A stretch of 64,000 nt of DNA from JAKAQB01 sp027320105 (GCA_027320105.1 DAHVMA010000087.1:1-64000), one strand, 5' to 3'. Numbered from the stretch's first letter, positions 33,485 to 42,427 are shown. The notes: generated by a model not told the origin, from the sequence alone. Translations and numbers: made by a program.

Positions 33485-35440
33485 GTGCGCCGGTCCACCT
33501 ACTCCCGCTGGGACGGCACCCAGGTCGGCCTGGAGTACGGAGCGGATGACGCGTTCCGTGACCTGACCGACGAGGTGCTCTACCACGGTGACCTCAACCA
33601 GGCGTTGCAGCGCCTGGCGCAGCGGGGCTTCCGGGATCGCAACGGCCGCCATGTCGCCGGCCTGCGCGAGCTGCTCGAGCAGCTCCGCCAGCGGCGCCAG
33701 CAGCTGCTGGACGGACACGACGTGAGCGGCCCGCACGAGCAGATCGCCCGGCGCCTGGAGGAGATCATCGACGCCGAGCGGGCGTCGCTCGACGAGCAGC
33801 GCGACGTCGAGCGCAGCCTCCAACTCGAGCTCCTGCCCCAGGACCTCGCCGGCCGCCTGCGCGAGCTGCAGTCCTACGACTGGGCCAACCCGGAGGCGGG
33901 GCGGCGGTTCGAGCAACTGGTCGAGGAGCTGCGCTCGGAGCTGCTGTCGAGCTACTTCGACCGCATGCGCGACGCCATGTCGGACGTGTCCCCCGAGGCG
34001 CTGCAGCGTACGAAGGACATGATGAACGACCTGAACCGCATGCTCGAGGCCCGGGAGGCCGGCCGGGACACCGACCGCATGTTCGAGGAGCTCATGGAGC
34101 GCTACGGGGACATGTTCCCCGACAACCCGTCGAGCCTCGACGAGCTGCTCGAGAGCCTGGCCCGCCAGATGGCGGCCATGAGCCAGCTGCTCGCGTCGAT
34201 GACGCCCGAGCAGCGTGGCGAGCTGCAGGCGCTCTCCGACGCCCTGCTGGAGGACATGGACCTCCGCTGGCAGATGGACCGCCTCGGCGCCAACCTGCGG
34301 GGTGCCTTCCCCCAGATGGGATGGGACCGGGCCCGGCCGTTCCAGGGCGACGGTGACCCCCTGGCGCTCGGGCAGGCGGCGTCGGTCATGAACCGCCTCG
34401 GCGACCTCGACCGCCTCGAGCAGCTGATGGCCGGCGCCAACAACGCCGCCGCCCTCGCCGAGATCGACACCGAGCGGGCGGCCGAGCTGCTCGGCGCCGA
34501 CAGCGCCCGCTCGCTCGAGCAGCTGGCGCGCGTCGCCCGCCAGCTGCGGGACGCCGGGCTGGTGGAGCACAGGGAGGGCCGCTTGGAGCTGACCCCGCGG
34601 GGGCTCGGGGCCATCGGTCGCAACGCTCTCGCCGACCTGTTCTCCCGGCTCGTCAAGGACCGGATGGGACGCCACGGCGCCGACGCCGTCGGCACCGGCC
34701 ACGAGCGCACCTACGAGACCAAGGCCTACGAGTGGGGCGACCCGTTCAACCTGTCGATCGAGCGCACCGTCCGCAACGCCCTCGGCCGGGCCGGCGCCGG
34801 CACGCCCGTCCGCCTGTCACCCGACGACTTCGAGGTGGAGCGGACCGAGACGCTCACCCGCACCTCGACGGTGCTGGCGCTCGACCTGTCGCTGTCCATG
34901 GAGTTCCGCGGCAACTTCCTCGCCGCCAAGAAGGTGGCCATGGCCATGCACGCCTTGATCACCAGCCAGTACCCGACGGACTACCTGGGGCTCGTGGGCT
35001 TCGGCGAGCGGGCGCAGGAGCTCTCGGCGTCGCAGCTGCTCGAGGTGTCGTGGGACTACAGCTACGGCACCAACATGCACCACGCCCTGCTGCTCGCCCG
35101 CCAGCTCTTGGCGCGCCAGCGGGGCACCAAGCAGGTGGTCATGATCACCGACGGCGAGCCGACCGCGCACCTGCTTGCGTCGGGGGAAGTCTTCTTCAAC
35201 TACCCGCCGGTGCGGGAGACGATCGACCAGACCGTCGCCGAGGTGATGCGGGCGACGCGGGAGCACATCACGATCAACACGTTCGTCCTCGACGCCACAC
35301 CGGATCTCCGGCGCTTCGTCGAGCGCCTCTCGGAGATCAACCGGGGACGGGTGTTCTTCGCCACGCCCGACACCCTCGGGGACTACGTGCTCGTGGACTT
35401 CCTCGACCAGAAGCGGGCGCAGCGCCGGCGCAGCGCCTGA
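33485..35440 (+). CDS. VWA-domain protein, partner of the MoxR-like ATPase
   Basis: A 651-residue cytoplasmic protein. The first 430 residues are helical and charged (many LEQL, RQLRQRRQQ and DEQRDVERSL stretches). The C-terminal VWA domain carries the MIDAS motif DLSLS (TVLALDLSLSMEFRGN), the second loop SYGTNMHHALLLARQLL with Thr, and the Asp of MITDGEPTAHL. All metal-site residues are therefore present. AAA+/VWA pairs load metals, assemble complexes or remodel proteins. GTG start at 33485. The adjacent ATPase gene and uniform orientation support a two-gene operon. No membrane segment is visible. Confidence 0.88.
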   Translation: MRRSTYSRWDGTQVGLEYGADDAFRDLTDEVLYHGDLNQALQRLAQRGFRDRNGRHVAGLRELLEQLRQRRQQLLDGHDVSGPHEQIARRLEEIIDAERASLDEQRDVERSLQLELLPQDLAGRLRELQSYDWANPEAGRRFEQLVEELRSELLSSYFDRMRDAMSDVSPEALQRTKDMMNDLNRMLEAREAGRDTDRMFEELMERYGDMFPDNPSSLDELLESLARQMAAMSQLLASMTPEQRGELQALSDALLEDMDLRWQMDRLGANLRGAFPQMGWDRARPFQGDGDPLALGQAASVMNRLGDLDRLEQLMAGANNAAALAEIDTERAAELLGADSARSLEQLARVARQLRDAGLVEHREGRLELTPRGLGAIGRNALADLFSRLVKDRMGRHGADAVGTGHERTYETKAYEWGDPFNLSIERTVRNALGRAGAGTPVRLSPDDFEVERTETLTRTSTVLALDLSLSMEFRGNFLAAKKVAMAMHALITSQYPTDYLGLVGFGERAQELSASQLLEVSWDYSYGTNMHHALLLARQLLARQRGTKQVVMITDGEPTAHLLASGEVFFNYPPVRETIDQTVAEVMRATREHITINTFVLDATPDLRRFVERLSEINRGRVFFATPDTLGDYVLVDFLDQKRAQRRRSA

Positions 35441-35538
35441 GCCGTCGCCCTGAATGGGCCCTTGCGCTACCGCCCTCCGAGGATCAGAATCACAGCACTG
35501 TAGTTACATCGGTGCGATCGTCCTGGGAGGAGCAGCCG

Positions 35539-35850
35539 ATGACCGACATCCTGAGCCTGACGGCTCTCGTCGTGGCCGGAGGAGAGGACCGCAGCTGGCA
35601 GCGGAGGGCCAACTGCATGGGGGTGGACCCCGACCTCTTCTTCCCCGAGCGGGGGGCCTCGACGCGGGAGGCGAAGGAGGTCTGCCGGGGCTGCGTCGCA
35701 CGCGAGGAGTGCCTGGAGTACGCCATCACGCACAGCGAGAAGTTCGGGATCTGGGGTGGGCTCTCGGAGCGGGAGCGCCGCCGGATCCGCCGGCGTCGTG
35801 TCCTCGAACGAGCGTCCGGGGTCCCGACGCTCGGTGGGGCCGCTTCCTAG
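35539..35850 (+). CDS. WhiB-family iron-sulphur regulator
   Basis: A 103-residue WhiB-like protein. Four Cys that would bind a [4Fe-4S] cluster are in RANCMGV, EVCRGC and REECLEYA, spaced as in the family. The turn motif GIWGGLSERERRRIRRRR precedes a basic tail that binds DNA or sigma factor. DPDLFFPERG is the usual central box. GGGAGG ends 8 bases before ATG 35539. WhiB proteins control sporulation, cell division, redox and drug responses; which subclass this is cannot be told from sequence by eye. Its last bases overlap the ftcD stop on the opposite strand. Confidence 0.93.
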   Translation: MTDILSLTALVVAGGEDRSWQRRANCMGVDPDLFFPERGASTREAKEVCRGCVAREECLEYAITHSEKFGIWGGLSERERRRIRRRRVLERASGVPTLGGAAS

Positions 35851-36710
35851 CCCTCCACCGGCGCATGCGAACTTCCCCCGTCGAGGCCCGCCGCTTCCAG
35901 GCGGGCCTCGATCGTCTTGCCCGCTCCTATCCCGAGGGTGTCCCAGCGTGACGGTGCCACGGCCTCCAGCACGGCGCGGGGCAGGAGGCCGACCAGCTCC
36001 GCCCCCGCCACGGCGACCCGACTGGCGACGGCATCGAAGGCGTCGGCGGGACCGATCCTCCACGGGTCGATGAGGTTGCACGACACCTGGACCCGCTCAC
36101 CGACGCGCAGGCCCAGGGTGCGCAGGCCGGGGGCGCGGATCGCCGCCGCCACCTCCCGGGCCGCACCGAGGTCGGCGTCGGCGAGCCACAGGTTGTAGGC
36201 GACGAGCACGGGGCGGGCACCGACGCAGCACGCGCCGGCGGTGGGGTGGGGAGCGCCGGGGCCCGTGTCCGGGGAGCGCCGCACCCAGGCGTCACGGCGT
36301 AGCTCCGGCAGGGTCGGCTGCCCCGGCCCGTACAGGAAGCAGGGGAGGGCCAGCGCGCCGGCCGCCCAGCGGGCGAAACGGTCCCGCGCCTGCACCGCCG
36401 CATCGATCGGGGCGTCGGCGAGCAGGCCGCCGGGGGCGCGCTCGACATGGACGAACGGGACCACGTCGACGATGCCGCGCCGGGGATGGGCGCCGCTGTG
36501 GGAGCTGAGATCGAGGTGGGCGATCGCCGAGGAGGCCAGCCGGCGGGCGGCCGCCTCCACCTCGGGCCCCTCGCCGGCGAGGGTGAACACCGCCCGGTGG
36601 TGGTCCGCATCGGCGTGCAGGTCGAGGGCGAGCGGTCCTGCGGCGGTGCGCAGCTCCGCGAGGAAGGCCAGGTCGCGGCCCTCGCTGACGTTGATCACGC
36701 ACTCGAGCAC
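35847..36710 (-). CDS. Glutamate formimidoyltransferase (FtcD N-terminal type)
   Basis: 287 residues, transferring the formimino (or formyl) group between glutamate and THF. It begins VLECVINVSEGRDLAFLAEL. The HADADHHRAVFTLAG segment with its His pair is followed by LSSHSGAHPRRGIVDVVPFV, a typical active-site stretch. Later comes RPVLVAYNLWLADADLGAAR, then GLRVGERVQVSCNLIDPWRI. Only the transferase domain is present, without the cyclodeaminase domain of the animal enzyme, as in many bacteria. GTG start at 36710. No other histidine-degradation gene lies beside it, so a role in folate salvage is equally possible. Convergent with whiB, sharing 4 bp. Confidence 0.88.
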   Translation of the reverse strand: MLECVINVSEGRDLAFLAELRTAAGPLALDLHADADHHRAVFTLAGEGPEVEAAARRLASSAIAHLDLSSHSGAHPRRGIVDVVPFVHVERAPGGLLADAPIDAAVQARDRFARWAAGALALPCFLYGPGQPTLPELRRDAWVRRSPDTGPGAPHPTAGACCVGARPVLVAYNLWLADADLGAAREVAAAIRAPGLRTLGLRVGERVQVSCNLIDPWRIGPADAFDAVASRVAVAGAELVGLLPRAVLEAVAPSRWDTLGIGAGKTIEARLEAAGLDGGSSHAPVEG

Positions 36711-36784
36711 GGCGCCCCGTACCGTAGCCGGCCCCGGGCGGCCCGCCCTACCAGTCGCGGTGGCCGGGGAGTAACGTTCGAAGC

Positions 36785-37093
36785 ATGCTCGTCGCAAATC
36801 TCTTCGGCTCCGACGGGATCATCGTGGTGGTGATCGCGTTGATCGTGATCTTCGGGGGCAGCCAGCTCCCGAAGATCGCGCGCAACGTCGGCGCGGCCGG
36901 CAAGGAGTTCAAGAAGGGCCAGCAGGTGGAGGAGGACGGCGCGGAAAAGGCCCCCGCCGCGCCGCCGGCCCCGCAGATGATCACCCCGCCGGCACCGGTG
37001 CCCAAACCCGACACTGTCACGTTGAGCAAGGCCGACCTCGACGCCCTCATCGACCAACGCCTGGCCGGCAGGGACGACCCCTCGGCGAACTGA
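36785..37093 (+). CDS. tatA: Twin-arginine translocase subunit TatA-like
   Basis: A 102-residue TatA/E-type protein. A short N-terminal membrane helix, IIVVVIALIVIFGGSQ, is followed by the hinge and amphipathic helix LPKIARNVGAAGKEFKKG, matching the family hallmark FG..LP...R..G...K.FK. A Pro-Ala-rich cytoplasmic tail ends in a small helix. TatA oligomers form the pore through which folded Tat substrates cross the membrane. tatB and tatC are not in this window. The gene stands alone between ftcD and a whiB gene. Confidence 0.92.
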   Translation: MLVANLFGSDGIIVVVIALIVIFGGSQLPKIARNVGAAGKEFKKGQQVEEDGAEKAPAAPPAPQMITPPAPVPKPDTVTLSKADLDALIDQRLAGRDDPSAN

Positions 37094-37112
37094 GTCTCTG
37101 TCGGCCAGAGTC

Positions 37113-37358
37113 TCAGTCGGCGCTGAACGTCACCGAGCCACGCCGCCGCCGGGCGATGCGCCGCCGCTCGCGCTCGGAGGCACCGCCCCACACGCCGTGC
37201 TCGATGCGGTTGACGAGCGCATACTCGAGGCACTCGCGCTTGACCGGGCAGTCCGCACAGACACGCCGGGCCAACTCCACGCCCACCCCGTCACTCGGGA
37301 AGAAAGTCTCAGGCGGCAGCTCCCTGCACTTGCCCTCGGCCATCCACGCTGTCTCCAC
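37113..37358 (-). CDS. Second WhiB-family regulator
   Basis: About 81 residues. Four Cys lie in EGKCREL, RVCADC and KRECLEYA, with EHGVWGGASERERRRIARRR as the turn and basic tail. The central box is PETFFPSDGVGVELAR. The GTG at 37358 is preceded by GGGAGG at ideal distance and fits best; an ATG at 37370 would add four residues. It is shorter than the WhiB at 35539 and similar to WhiB2/WhmD-like proteins that act in septation. It lies within 20 bp of the tatA end, convergent with it. Confidence 0.92.
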   Translation of the reverse strand: METAWMAEGKCRELPPETFFPSDGVGVELARRVCADCPVKRECLEYALVNRIEHGVWGGASERERRRIARRRRGSVTFSAD

Positions 37359-37548
37359 AGAACCTCCCATTGTCCACCAGTCTGACTCGAAGATCGGCTG
37401 ATGGGTTCCCCCTGACCGCAAGATTGAGCAAACACTCAGGTTTGGGGCAGCGCACCGCCCCGGGGGTGAGCGACGCGCCTCCGGTCCTCCGCCCCTGGAC
37501 CCGCCGACACCATACCGGACACCGGCGTCCGCCCACCAGGGTTTCGGC

Positions 37549-37554
37549 TACGAT
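37549..37554 (+). promoter_or_regulatory. Putative -10 box of the leu leader
   Basis: TACGAT ends 9 bases before the GTG of the leader peptide at 37564, which would put transcription start at or within 2-3 bases of that GTG. A leaderless leader-peptide mRNA follows from this, as described for amino-acid operons in actinobacteria. No good -35 was identified. Confidence 0.45.
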
Positions 37555-37563
37555 GGTCCTGCC

Positions 37564-37599
37564 GTGACCAGCGATCAGTTCTTCCTCCTCCTCACCTAG
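37564..37599 (+). CDS. leuA leader peptide (Leu attenuator)
   Basis: An 11-codon ORF: GTG ACC AGC GAT CAG TTC TTC, then three consecutive CTC, ACC, TAG, giving V-T-S-D-Q-F-F-L-L-L-T. Three leucine codons (CTC) in a row, followed by a mutually plausible pause hairpin and an intrinsic terminator, are the signature of ribosome-mediated attenuation of leucine genes. No ribosome site precedes GTG, consistent with a leaderless start just after the TACGAT box. When charged Leu-tRNA is scarce, the ribosome would stall on the CTC run and prevent terminator formation. Too short for ordinary gene callers. Confidence 0.8.
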   Translation: MTSDQFFLLLT

Positions 37600-37660
37600 G
37601 CGGGCACCACCCGGTGCTCGCCGAGCCTCCTGCGCCTCCGGGCCAGGAGGTTTTTTCTTT
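37600..37660 (+). terminator. Leu attenuator: pause hairpin and intrinsic terminator
   Basis: First hairpin GCGGGCACC (37600-37608) with GGTGCTCGC (37613-37621), one G-T pair. Second hairpin CCTCCTG (37626-37632) with CAGGAGG (37644-37650), loop region with three extra inner pairs, followed by TTTTTTCTTT (37651-37660), a classic Rho-independent terminator. It lies 19 bp before the leuA start, with CGGAGG beyond it. Confidence 0.85.
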
Positions 37661-37678
37661 CCATGCCCGGAGGTACCC

Positions 37679-39379
37679 ATGGCGACCTACGCCTACCCCA
37701 CTCCTTGCGACATGCCCTACCAGCGCTACCGGCCCTACCGCCCGCTCGTCCTCGCCGATCGCACCTGGCCCGACCGGGGGCTCACCGCCGCGCCCCGGTG
37801 GTGCAGCGTGGACCTGCGTGACGGCAACCAGGCGCTCATCGACCCGATGGACCCGGCCCGCAAGCTGAAGTTCTTCGAGACGCTCGTCGGCATGGGGTTC
37901 AAGGAGATCGAGGTGGGGTTCCCCGCCGCCTCCCAACCGGACTTCGATTTCATCCGCCAGATCATCGAGGAGGACCGGATCCCCGACGACGTCGCCATCC
38001 AGGTCCTCGTGCAGTGCCGCCCGGAGCTGATCGACCGCACCTTCGATGCGATCCAGGGCGCCGCCCACGCCATCGTGCACTTCTATAACTCGACCTCGAC
38101 GTTGCAGCGGCGCGTCGTGTTCGGCCTCGACGAGGGGGGGATCACGGACATCGCCACCTCGGCAGCCCGGATGATCCGCAAGATGGCCGACACGCTCACC
38201 GGGACGGACCTGCGCTACGAGTACTCACCGGAGAGCTTCACGGGTACCGAACCCGAGTACGCCGTCGAGGTCTGCGAGGCGGTCATGGACGTCATGGAGC
38301 CCACCCCGGAGCGGCCCATCATCATCAACCTGCCCAACACCGTCGAGATGTACGGGCCGCAGGTGTACGCCGATGTCATCGAGTGGTTTGGCCGGACCAT
38401 CCGCGACCGTGAGTCGATCGTGCTGTCGTTGCACCCCCACAACGACCGAGGCACGGCCGTGGCCGCCGCCGAGCTTGCCCAGCTCGGTGGGGCCGACCGG
38501 GTCGAGGGCACCCTGTTCGGCAACGGGGAGCGCACCGGCAACGTCGACGTCGTCACCCTGGCGCTCAACCTGTTCTCCCAGGGTGTCGACCCGGGGCTGG
38601 ACGTCTCGGACATCGACGCCTTGAAGCACGTGGCGGAGCACTGCAACCGCCTGCCTGTGCATCCCCGGCACCCCTACGCCGGGGACCTCGTCTACACCGC
38701 CTTCTCGGGTTCGCACCAGGACGCCATCAAGAAGGGCATGGCGGCTCTCGCCCCCGACTACGAGACCTGGGAGGTGCCGTACCTGCCCATCGACCCCAAG
38801 CACGTCGGGCGCACCTACGAGGCGATCATCCGGGTGAACAGCCAGTCCGGAAAGGGTGGCGTCGCCTACGTGATGGACGCCGAGCACGGCCTCGACCTGC
38901 CCCGCCGGCTGCAGATCGAGTTCTCCAGGGAGGTGCAGGCCGTCACCGAGGCGTCGGGCACGGAGATCAAGCCGGGGGAACTGTGGGAGGTGTTCGAGCG
39001 GACCTACCTCCCCGACGACGCCGCCATCCGGTTGCTGTCGTCGGAGGTCAGCTCCGGCGGCGAGCACACCACCCGGGTCGTCGCCCAGGTGCTCGTCGAC
39101 GGTCGCCACCGCACGCTCGTCGGTGTGGGCAACGGCCCCGTCGCCGCCTTGGTCGACGGCCTCCGCTCCGAGCTCGACGTCCAGCTGGCGGTCAGGGATT
39201 ACCACCAGCACGCCCTCACGGAGGGGACCGAGGCGTCGGCGGTCGCCTACGTCGAGGTCCTCGGCCCCGACGGGCGGAGCACATGGGGCGTCGGGATCGA
39301 CTCGAGCACCCTCGACGCCGGGCTGCAGGCGGTCATCAGCGCTGCCAACCGGCTCCGCCCTGCCTCCGCCCGGACCTAG
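37679..39379 (+). CDS. leuA: 2-isopropylmalate synthase (leucine biosynthesis)
   Basis: A 566-residue LeuA of the actinobacterial/long type. It condenses acetyl-CoA with 2-oxoisovalerate in the first committed step to leucine. Catalytic TIM barrel: RWCSVDLRDGNQALIDPMDP (metal-binding Asp), FKEIEVGFPAASQPDFDFI, FYNSTSTLQRR, LSLHPHNDRGTAVAAAEL (metal His pair), VEGTLFGNGERTGNVDVV. The C-terminal LeuA regulatory dimer domain, which binds leucine for feedback inhibition, spans about 430-560 (SSGGEHTTRVVAQVLV ... TEGTEASAVAYVEVL). ATG 37679 with CGGAGG upstream. Control is by the attenuator in front and, from family knowledge, by leucine. Confidence 0.96.
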   Translation: MATYAYPTPCDMPYQRYRPYRPLVLADRTWPDRGLTAAPRWCSVDLRDGNQALIDPMDPARKLKFFETLVGMGFKEIEVGFPAASQPDFDFIRQIIEEDRIPDDVAIQVLVQCRPELIDRTFDAIQGAAHAIVHFYNSTSTLQRRVVFGLDEGGITDIATSAARMIRKMADTLTGTDLRYEYSPESFTGTEPEYAVEVCEAVMDVMEPTPERPIIINLPNTVEMYGPQVYADVIEWFGRTIRDRESIVLSLHPHNDRGTAVAAAELAQLGGADRVEGTLFGNGERTGNVDVVTLALNLFSQGVDPGLDVSDIDALKHVAEHCNRLPVHPRHPYAGDLVYTAFSGSHQDAIKKGMAALAPDYETWEVPYLPIDPKHVGRTYEAIIRVNSQSGKGGVAYVMDAEHGLDLPRRLQIEFSREVQAVTEASGTEIKPGELWEVFERTYLPDDAAIRLLSSEVSSGGEHTTRVVAQVLVDGRHRTLVGVGNGPVAALVDGLRSELDVQLAVRDYHQHALTEGTEASAVAYVEVLGPDGRSTWGVGIDSSTLDAGLQAVISAANRLRPASART

Positions 39380-39390
39380 GCTGGCCGGCC

Positions 39391-39672
39391 ATGTCGCAGC
39401 AGCAAACCGAAGAGACCGCACCGCCGCGGGGGCATGTGCTCATCGTCTACCTCGGGCCCGTCGCCCCCCACTGGCGGGTCGACTCGGACTTCGGTGACCG
39501 GGCGCTGATCGAGGAGTTCCGCCAGCGGGCCATGGCCCGCCTGCTGCTGCTCCCGCCCCACGACCCGCAGTTCCGGCGCAACCGTGAGCGCGTGGCGCGT
39601 GACGCCGAGCGGGAGAACCTCCTGCTCGAGTGGGATCTCGGCCTGCCCGACGACGACAGCGGCGGGAACTAG
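39391..39672 (+). CDS. Small hypothetical protein downstream of leuA
   Basis: A 93-residue protein. It reads MSQQQTEETAPPRGHVLIVY and continues LGPVAPHWRVDSDFGDR, IEEFRQRAMARLLLLPPHD and ERENLLLEWDLGL. There is one hydrophobic beta-strand, a basic helical middle and an acidic tail. No membrane segment, signal or known motif. It begins 11 bp after the leuA stop, same strand, so it is co-transcribed. Coding bias (G/C third positions) supports a real gene. No function can be assigned. Confidence 0.6.
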   Translation: MSQQQTEETAPPRGHVLIVYLGPVAPHWRVDSDFGDRALIEEFRQRAMARLLLLPPHDPQFRRNRERVARDAERENLLLEWDLGLPDDDSGGN

Positions 39673-39730
39673 GCGGGCGGCAGGCTCTTCCCCGTGGGAG
39701 CGGCCGGGCGCAGTCGGTAGCCTTGACGGG

Positions 39731-41956
39731 GTGAGCGACAGCCTTGACAGGGTGAGCGACGCGTCGGCTGCCCGCCTGGGCATCGGCGTCGACGTCCCCC
39801 CGGAGAGCATCGAGGGGGCAGGGGACGGAGAGCACCGCTACATCAACCGCGAGCTGTCCACCATCGACTGGAACCGCCGGGTGCTGGCGCTGGCTGCCAA
39901 CCCGGAGCTGCCGCTGCTCGAGCGCCTGAAGTTCCTGGCCATCTTCTGCTCCAACACCGACGAGCTCTTCGAGGTCCGCGTCGCCGGCCTGAAGGACCAG
40001 CAGGCGGCCGGGGTGGCGACGACGGCGCCCGACGGCCTGTCGGTCAGCGACCAGCTGAAGGCGATCCGCCGGGAGATGGACAGCCTGTTGGACTGGCGTC
40101 GCAACGTTCTGTTCGAGGAGTTGCTACCCGAGCTCGCGGCGCGGGGGGTCCGGCTCTGCGGGTGGGACGAGCTGAGCGACGACGACCGCCGGCAGCTGCG
40201 GGAGGTGTTCGACGAGCGGATCTTCCCGGTCCTCACGCCCCTCGCCGTCGACCCGGGACATCCCTTCCCCTACATCTCCAACCTGTCCCTCAACCTCGCC
40301 GTCATCGTCCGCGACCCGGTGACCGACGACCGCCGCTTCGCCCGCCTCAAGGTGCCGCCGCTGCTGCCGGGCTTCCTCGCCCTTCCCGACGGGCACCGCT
40401 TCGTCCCCCTGGAGCAGGTGATCGCTGCCCACCTCGCCGTGCTGTTCCCGGGCATGGAGATCGAGAGCCATCACCCCTTCCGGGTCACACGCAACGCCGA
40501 CCTGACCCTCGAGGAGGACGAGGCCGACGACCTCCTCTACGCCGTGGAGATGGAGCTGCGCCGCCGGCGATTCGGCCGGGCAGTCCGCTTGGAGGTCGAC
40601 CAGCGCATCACCGAGGAGGTCCGGACCCTGCTGGCGAGGGAGCTCGACCTCGCCCCCGAGGACGTCTACGACCTCCAGGGTCCCCTGGACCTCGGCCGGT
40701 TGTGGTCGGTGTACGTCGCCGACCGCCCGGATCTGAAGGACGAGCCCTACGTGGCCGGCGTCCCGCCGGCGCTGGCGGGCCACGGCGACGGGCCCGGTGA
40801 CGTCTTCGCCGCCATCCGCGCCGGTGACGTGCTCGTGCACCACCCGTACGAGAGCTTCGCCATGTCGATCGAGGCGTTCGTCACCCAGGCCGCCGAGGAC
40901 CCCGGGGTGCTGGCCATAAAGCAGACGCTGTACCGCACCTCGGGGGACAGCCCCATCGTCCAGGCCCTGATCCGCGCCGCCGAGCGTGGCAAGCAGGTCG
41001 CTGCGCTCGTCGAGCTGAAGGCCCGCGGCGACGAGGCCGCCAACATCGGCTGGGCCCGGGCCCTCGAGCGCGCCGGCGTCCACGTCGTGTACGGCCTCGT
41101 CGGGCTGAAGACGCACTCCAAGACGGCCCTCGTCGTCCGCCAGGACGTCGACGGCATCCGCCGCTACTGCCACATCGGGACGGGCAACTACAACCCGGCC
41201 ACCGCCCGGCTGTACGAGGACCTGGGCATCCTCACCTGCGCCCCGGAGCTCGGTGCCGACCTGACCGACTTGTTCAACTACCTGACGGGCTACAGCCGCC
41301 AGGTCTCCTACCGCAAGCTGCTGGTCGCGCCGACCGGCCTGCGCAGCCGGGTGCTCGAGCTGATCGAGAGGGAGGCCGGCTACGGGGAGCGGGGCCGCAT
41401 CGTCTGGAAGCTCAACAACCTCGTCGACCAGCGCGTCATCGACGCCCTCTACGCCGCCTCGGCCGCCGGGGTGCGCATCGATCTGGTCACCCGGGCCATC
41501 TGCTGCCTGCGCCCCGGCGTCGCCGGGTTGTCGGACAACATCCGCGTGCGTGCCCTGGTGGGCCGGTGGCTCGAGCACTCCCGGATCTACTACTTCGGGG
41601 CGGGCGCCGGCGGCGAGGAGCCCGCCCCGGAGCCGCCCCTCGACGGCCTCGTGCCGCTCCCGGCTTCGGTCCCGTCCAGCGGCGAGTACTACATCGGCTC
41701 GGCGGACATGATGGAGCGCAACCTCGACCGCCGGGTGGAGGCCGTCGTCCCGGTGCCCACCGCCCTGCATGCTCGGCTGCGGGAGATCCTCGAGGTGGAG
41801 CTGGCCGACGATCGCCTCGCCTGGCAGTTGCGGGGCGACGGGACGTGGGACAAGGTGCCGACGGTGGTCGGCATCTCCGCCCACGAATGGCTCCAGGGCG
41901 CGACCCGCCACCGCGACCGGATGCGGCGGGAGAGCGAGGCGGCCCGGGCGTCGTGA
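39731..41956 (+). CDS. ppk1: Polyphosphate kinase (PPK1)
   Basis: About 741 residues. PPK1 makes long-chain polyphosphate from ATP and the reverse. N-terminal domain: RYINRELSTIDWNRRVLALA, NTDELFEVRVAGLKDQ. Head domain with DPGHPFPYISNLSLNL. The two catalytic domains are of phospholipase-D-like type. The autophosphorylated His is in VGLKTHSKTALVVRQD, and RRYCHIGTGNYNPATARLYE follows. The second conserved His region is shown by GEYYIGSADMMERNLDRRVE. GTG start at 39731 (a GTG at 39752 is possible). Its last bases overlap the Nudix gene as GTGA. A PHO-box-controlled regulator pair lies 2.2 kb downstream, which suggests a phosphate connection. Confidence 0.95.
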   Translation: MSDSLDRVSDASAARLGIGVDVPPESIEGAGDGEHRYINRELSTIDWNRRVLALAANPELPLLERLKFLAIFCSNTDELFEVRVAGLKDQQAAGVATTAPDGLSVSDQLKAIRREMDSLLDWRRNVLFEELLPELAARGVRLCGWDELSDDDRRQLREVFDERIFPVLTPLAVDPGHPFPYISNLSLNLAVIVRDPVTDDRRFARLKVPPLLPGFLALPDGHRFVPLEQVIAAHLAVLFPGMEIESHHPFRVTRNADLTLEEDEADDLLYAVEMELRRRRFGRAVRLEVDQRITEEVRTLLARELDLAPEDVYDLQGPLDLGRLWSVYVADRPDLKDEPYVAGVPPALAGHGDGPGDVFAAIRAGDVLVHHPYESFAMSIEAFVTQAAEDPGVLAIKQTLYRTSGDSPIVQALIRAAERGKQVAALVELKARGDEAANIGWARALERAGVHVVYGLVGLKTHSKTALVVRQDVDGIRRYCHIGTGNYNPATARLYEDLGILTCAPELGADLTDLFNYLTGYSRQVSYRKLLVAPTGLRSRVLELIEREAGYGERGRIVWKLNNLVDQRVIDALYAASAAGVRIDLVTRAICCLRPGVAGLSDNIRVRALVGRWLEHSRIYYFGAGAGGEEPAPEPPLDGLVPLPASVPSSGEYYIGSADMMERNLDRRVEAVVPVPTALHARLREILEVELADDRLAWQLRGDGTWDKVPTVVGISAHEWLQGATRHRDRMRRESEAARAS

Positions 41957-42417
41957 GCGACCCGCCCGCCGCCGTTGATCCCGGCCCGCTGTGCGGGCCG
42001 GCCGAACCCCTCGTGCGCGCCGCCGGCGGGGTGCTGTGGCGCCGGGCGCCCTCCGGGAGGCTGGAGGTCGTGGTCGTGCACAGGCCCCGCTACGACGACT
42101 GGAGCCTCCCGAAGGGCAAGCTCGAGCCGGGCGAGTCCGACGAGGACGCCGCCGTCCGGGAGGTCCAGGAGGAGACCGGCGTCGTCGGGCGTCTCGGGCC
42201 GGAGTTGGTGGCGACCACCTACATCGACCGCAGCGGGCGGACCAAGCGCGTCCGGTACTGGGCCATGACCGCCGGCGCCGGCTCGCCGGCGGGCGCCAAC
42301 GAGGTGGACGAGGCCCGGTGGGTGCCGTTGGACCGGGCCCGCTCCCTGCTCAGCTACGAGCGCGACGTCGAAGTGCTCGATGCCCTCCCCGCCGCCGTTG
42401 CGGCGGAGGCGGGTTGA
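41953..42417 (+). CDS. Nudix hydrolase (MutT1 N-domain-like)
   Basis: A 154-residue Nudix protein. The Nudix box is GKLEPGESDEDAAVREVQEE ending TGV, with all catalytic acids (GX5EX7REUXEEXGU). VVHRPRYDDWSLPKGK precedes it. This is the layout of actinobacterial MutT1/8-oxo-dGTP or diadenosine polyphosphate hydrolases. In mycobacterial MutT1 a C-terminal histidine-phosphatase domain is fused to this module. Here that module is separate (43546), beyond a sortase gene. The GTG start overlaps the ppk1 stop, so it is coupled to polyphosphate kinase. It may cleave Np(n)N or oxidised nucleotides; the exact substrate is not visible. Confidence 0.9.
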   Translation: MSDPPAAVDPGPLCGPAEPLVRAAGGVLWRRAPSGRLEVVVVHRPRYDDWSLPKGKLEPGESDEDAAVREVQEETGVVGRLGPELVATTYIDRSGRTKRVRYWAMTAGAGSPAGANEVDEARWVPLDRARSLLSYERDVEVLDALPAAVAAEAG

Positions 42418-42427
42418 CGGCGGCCGC

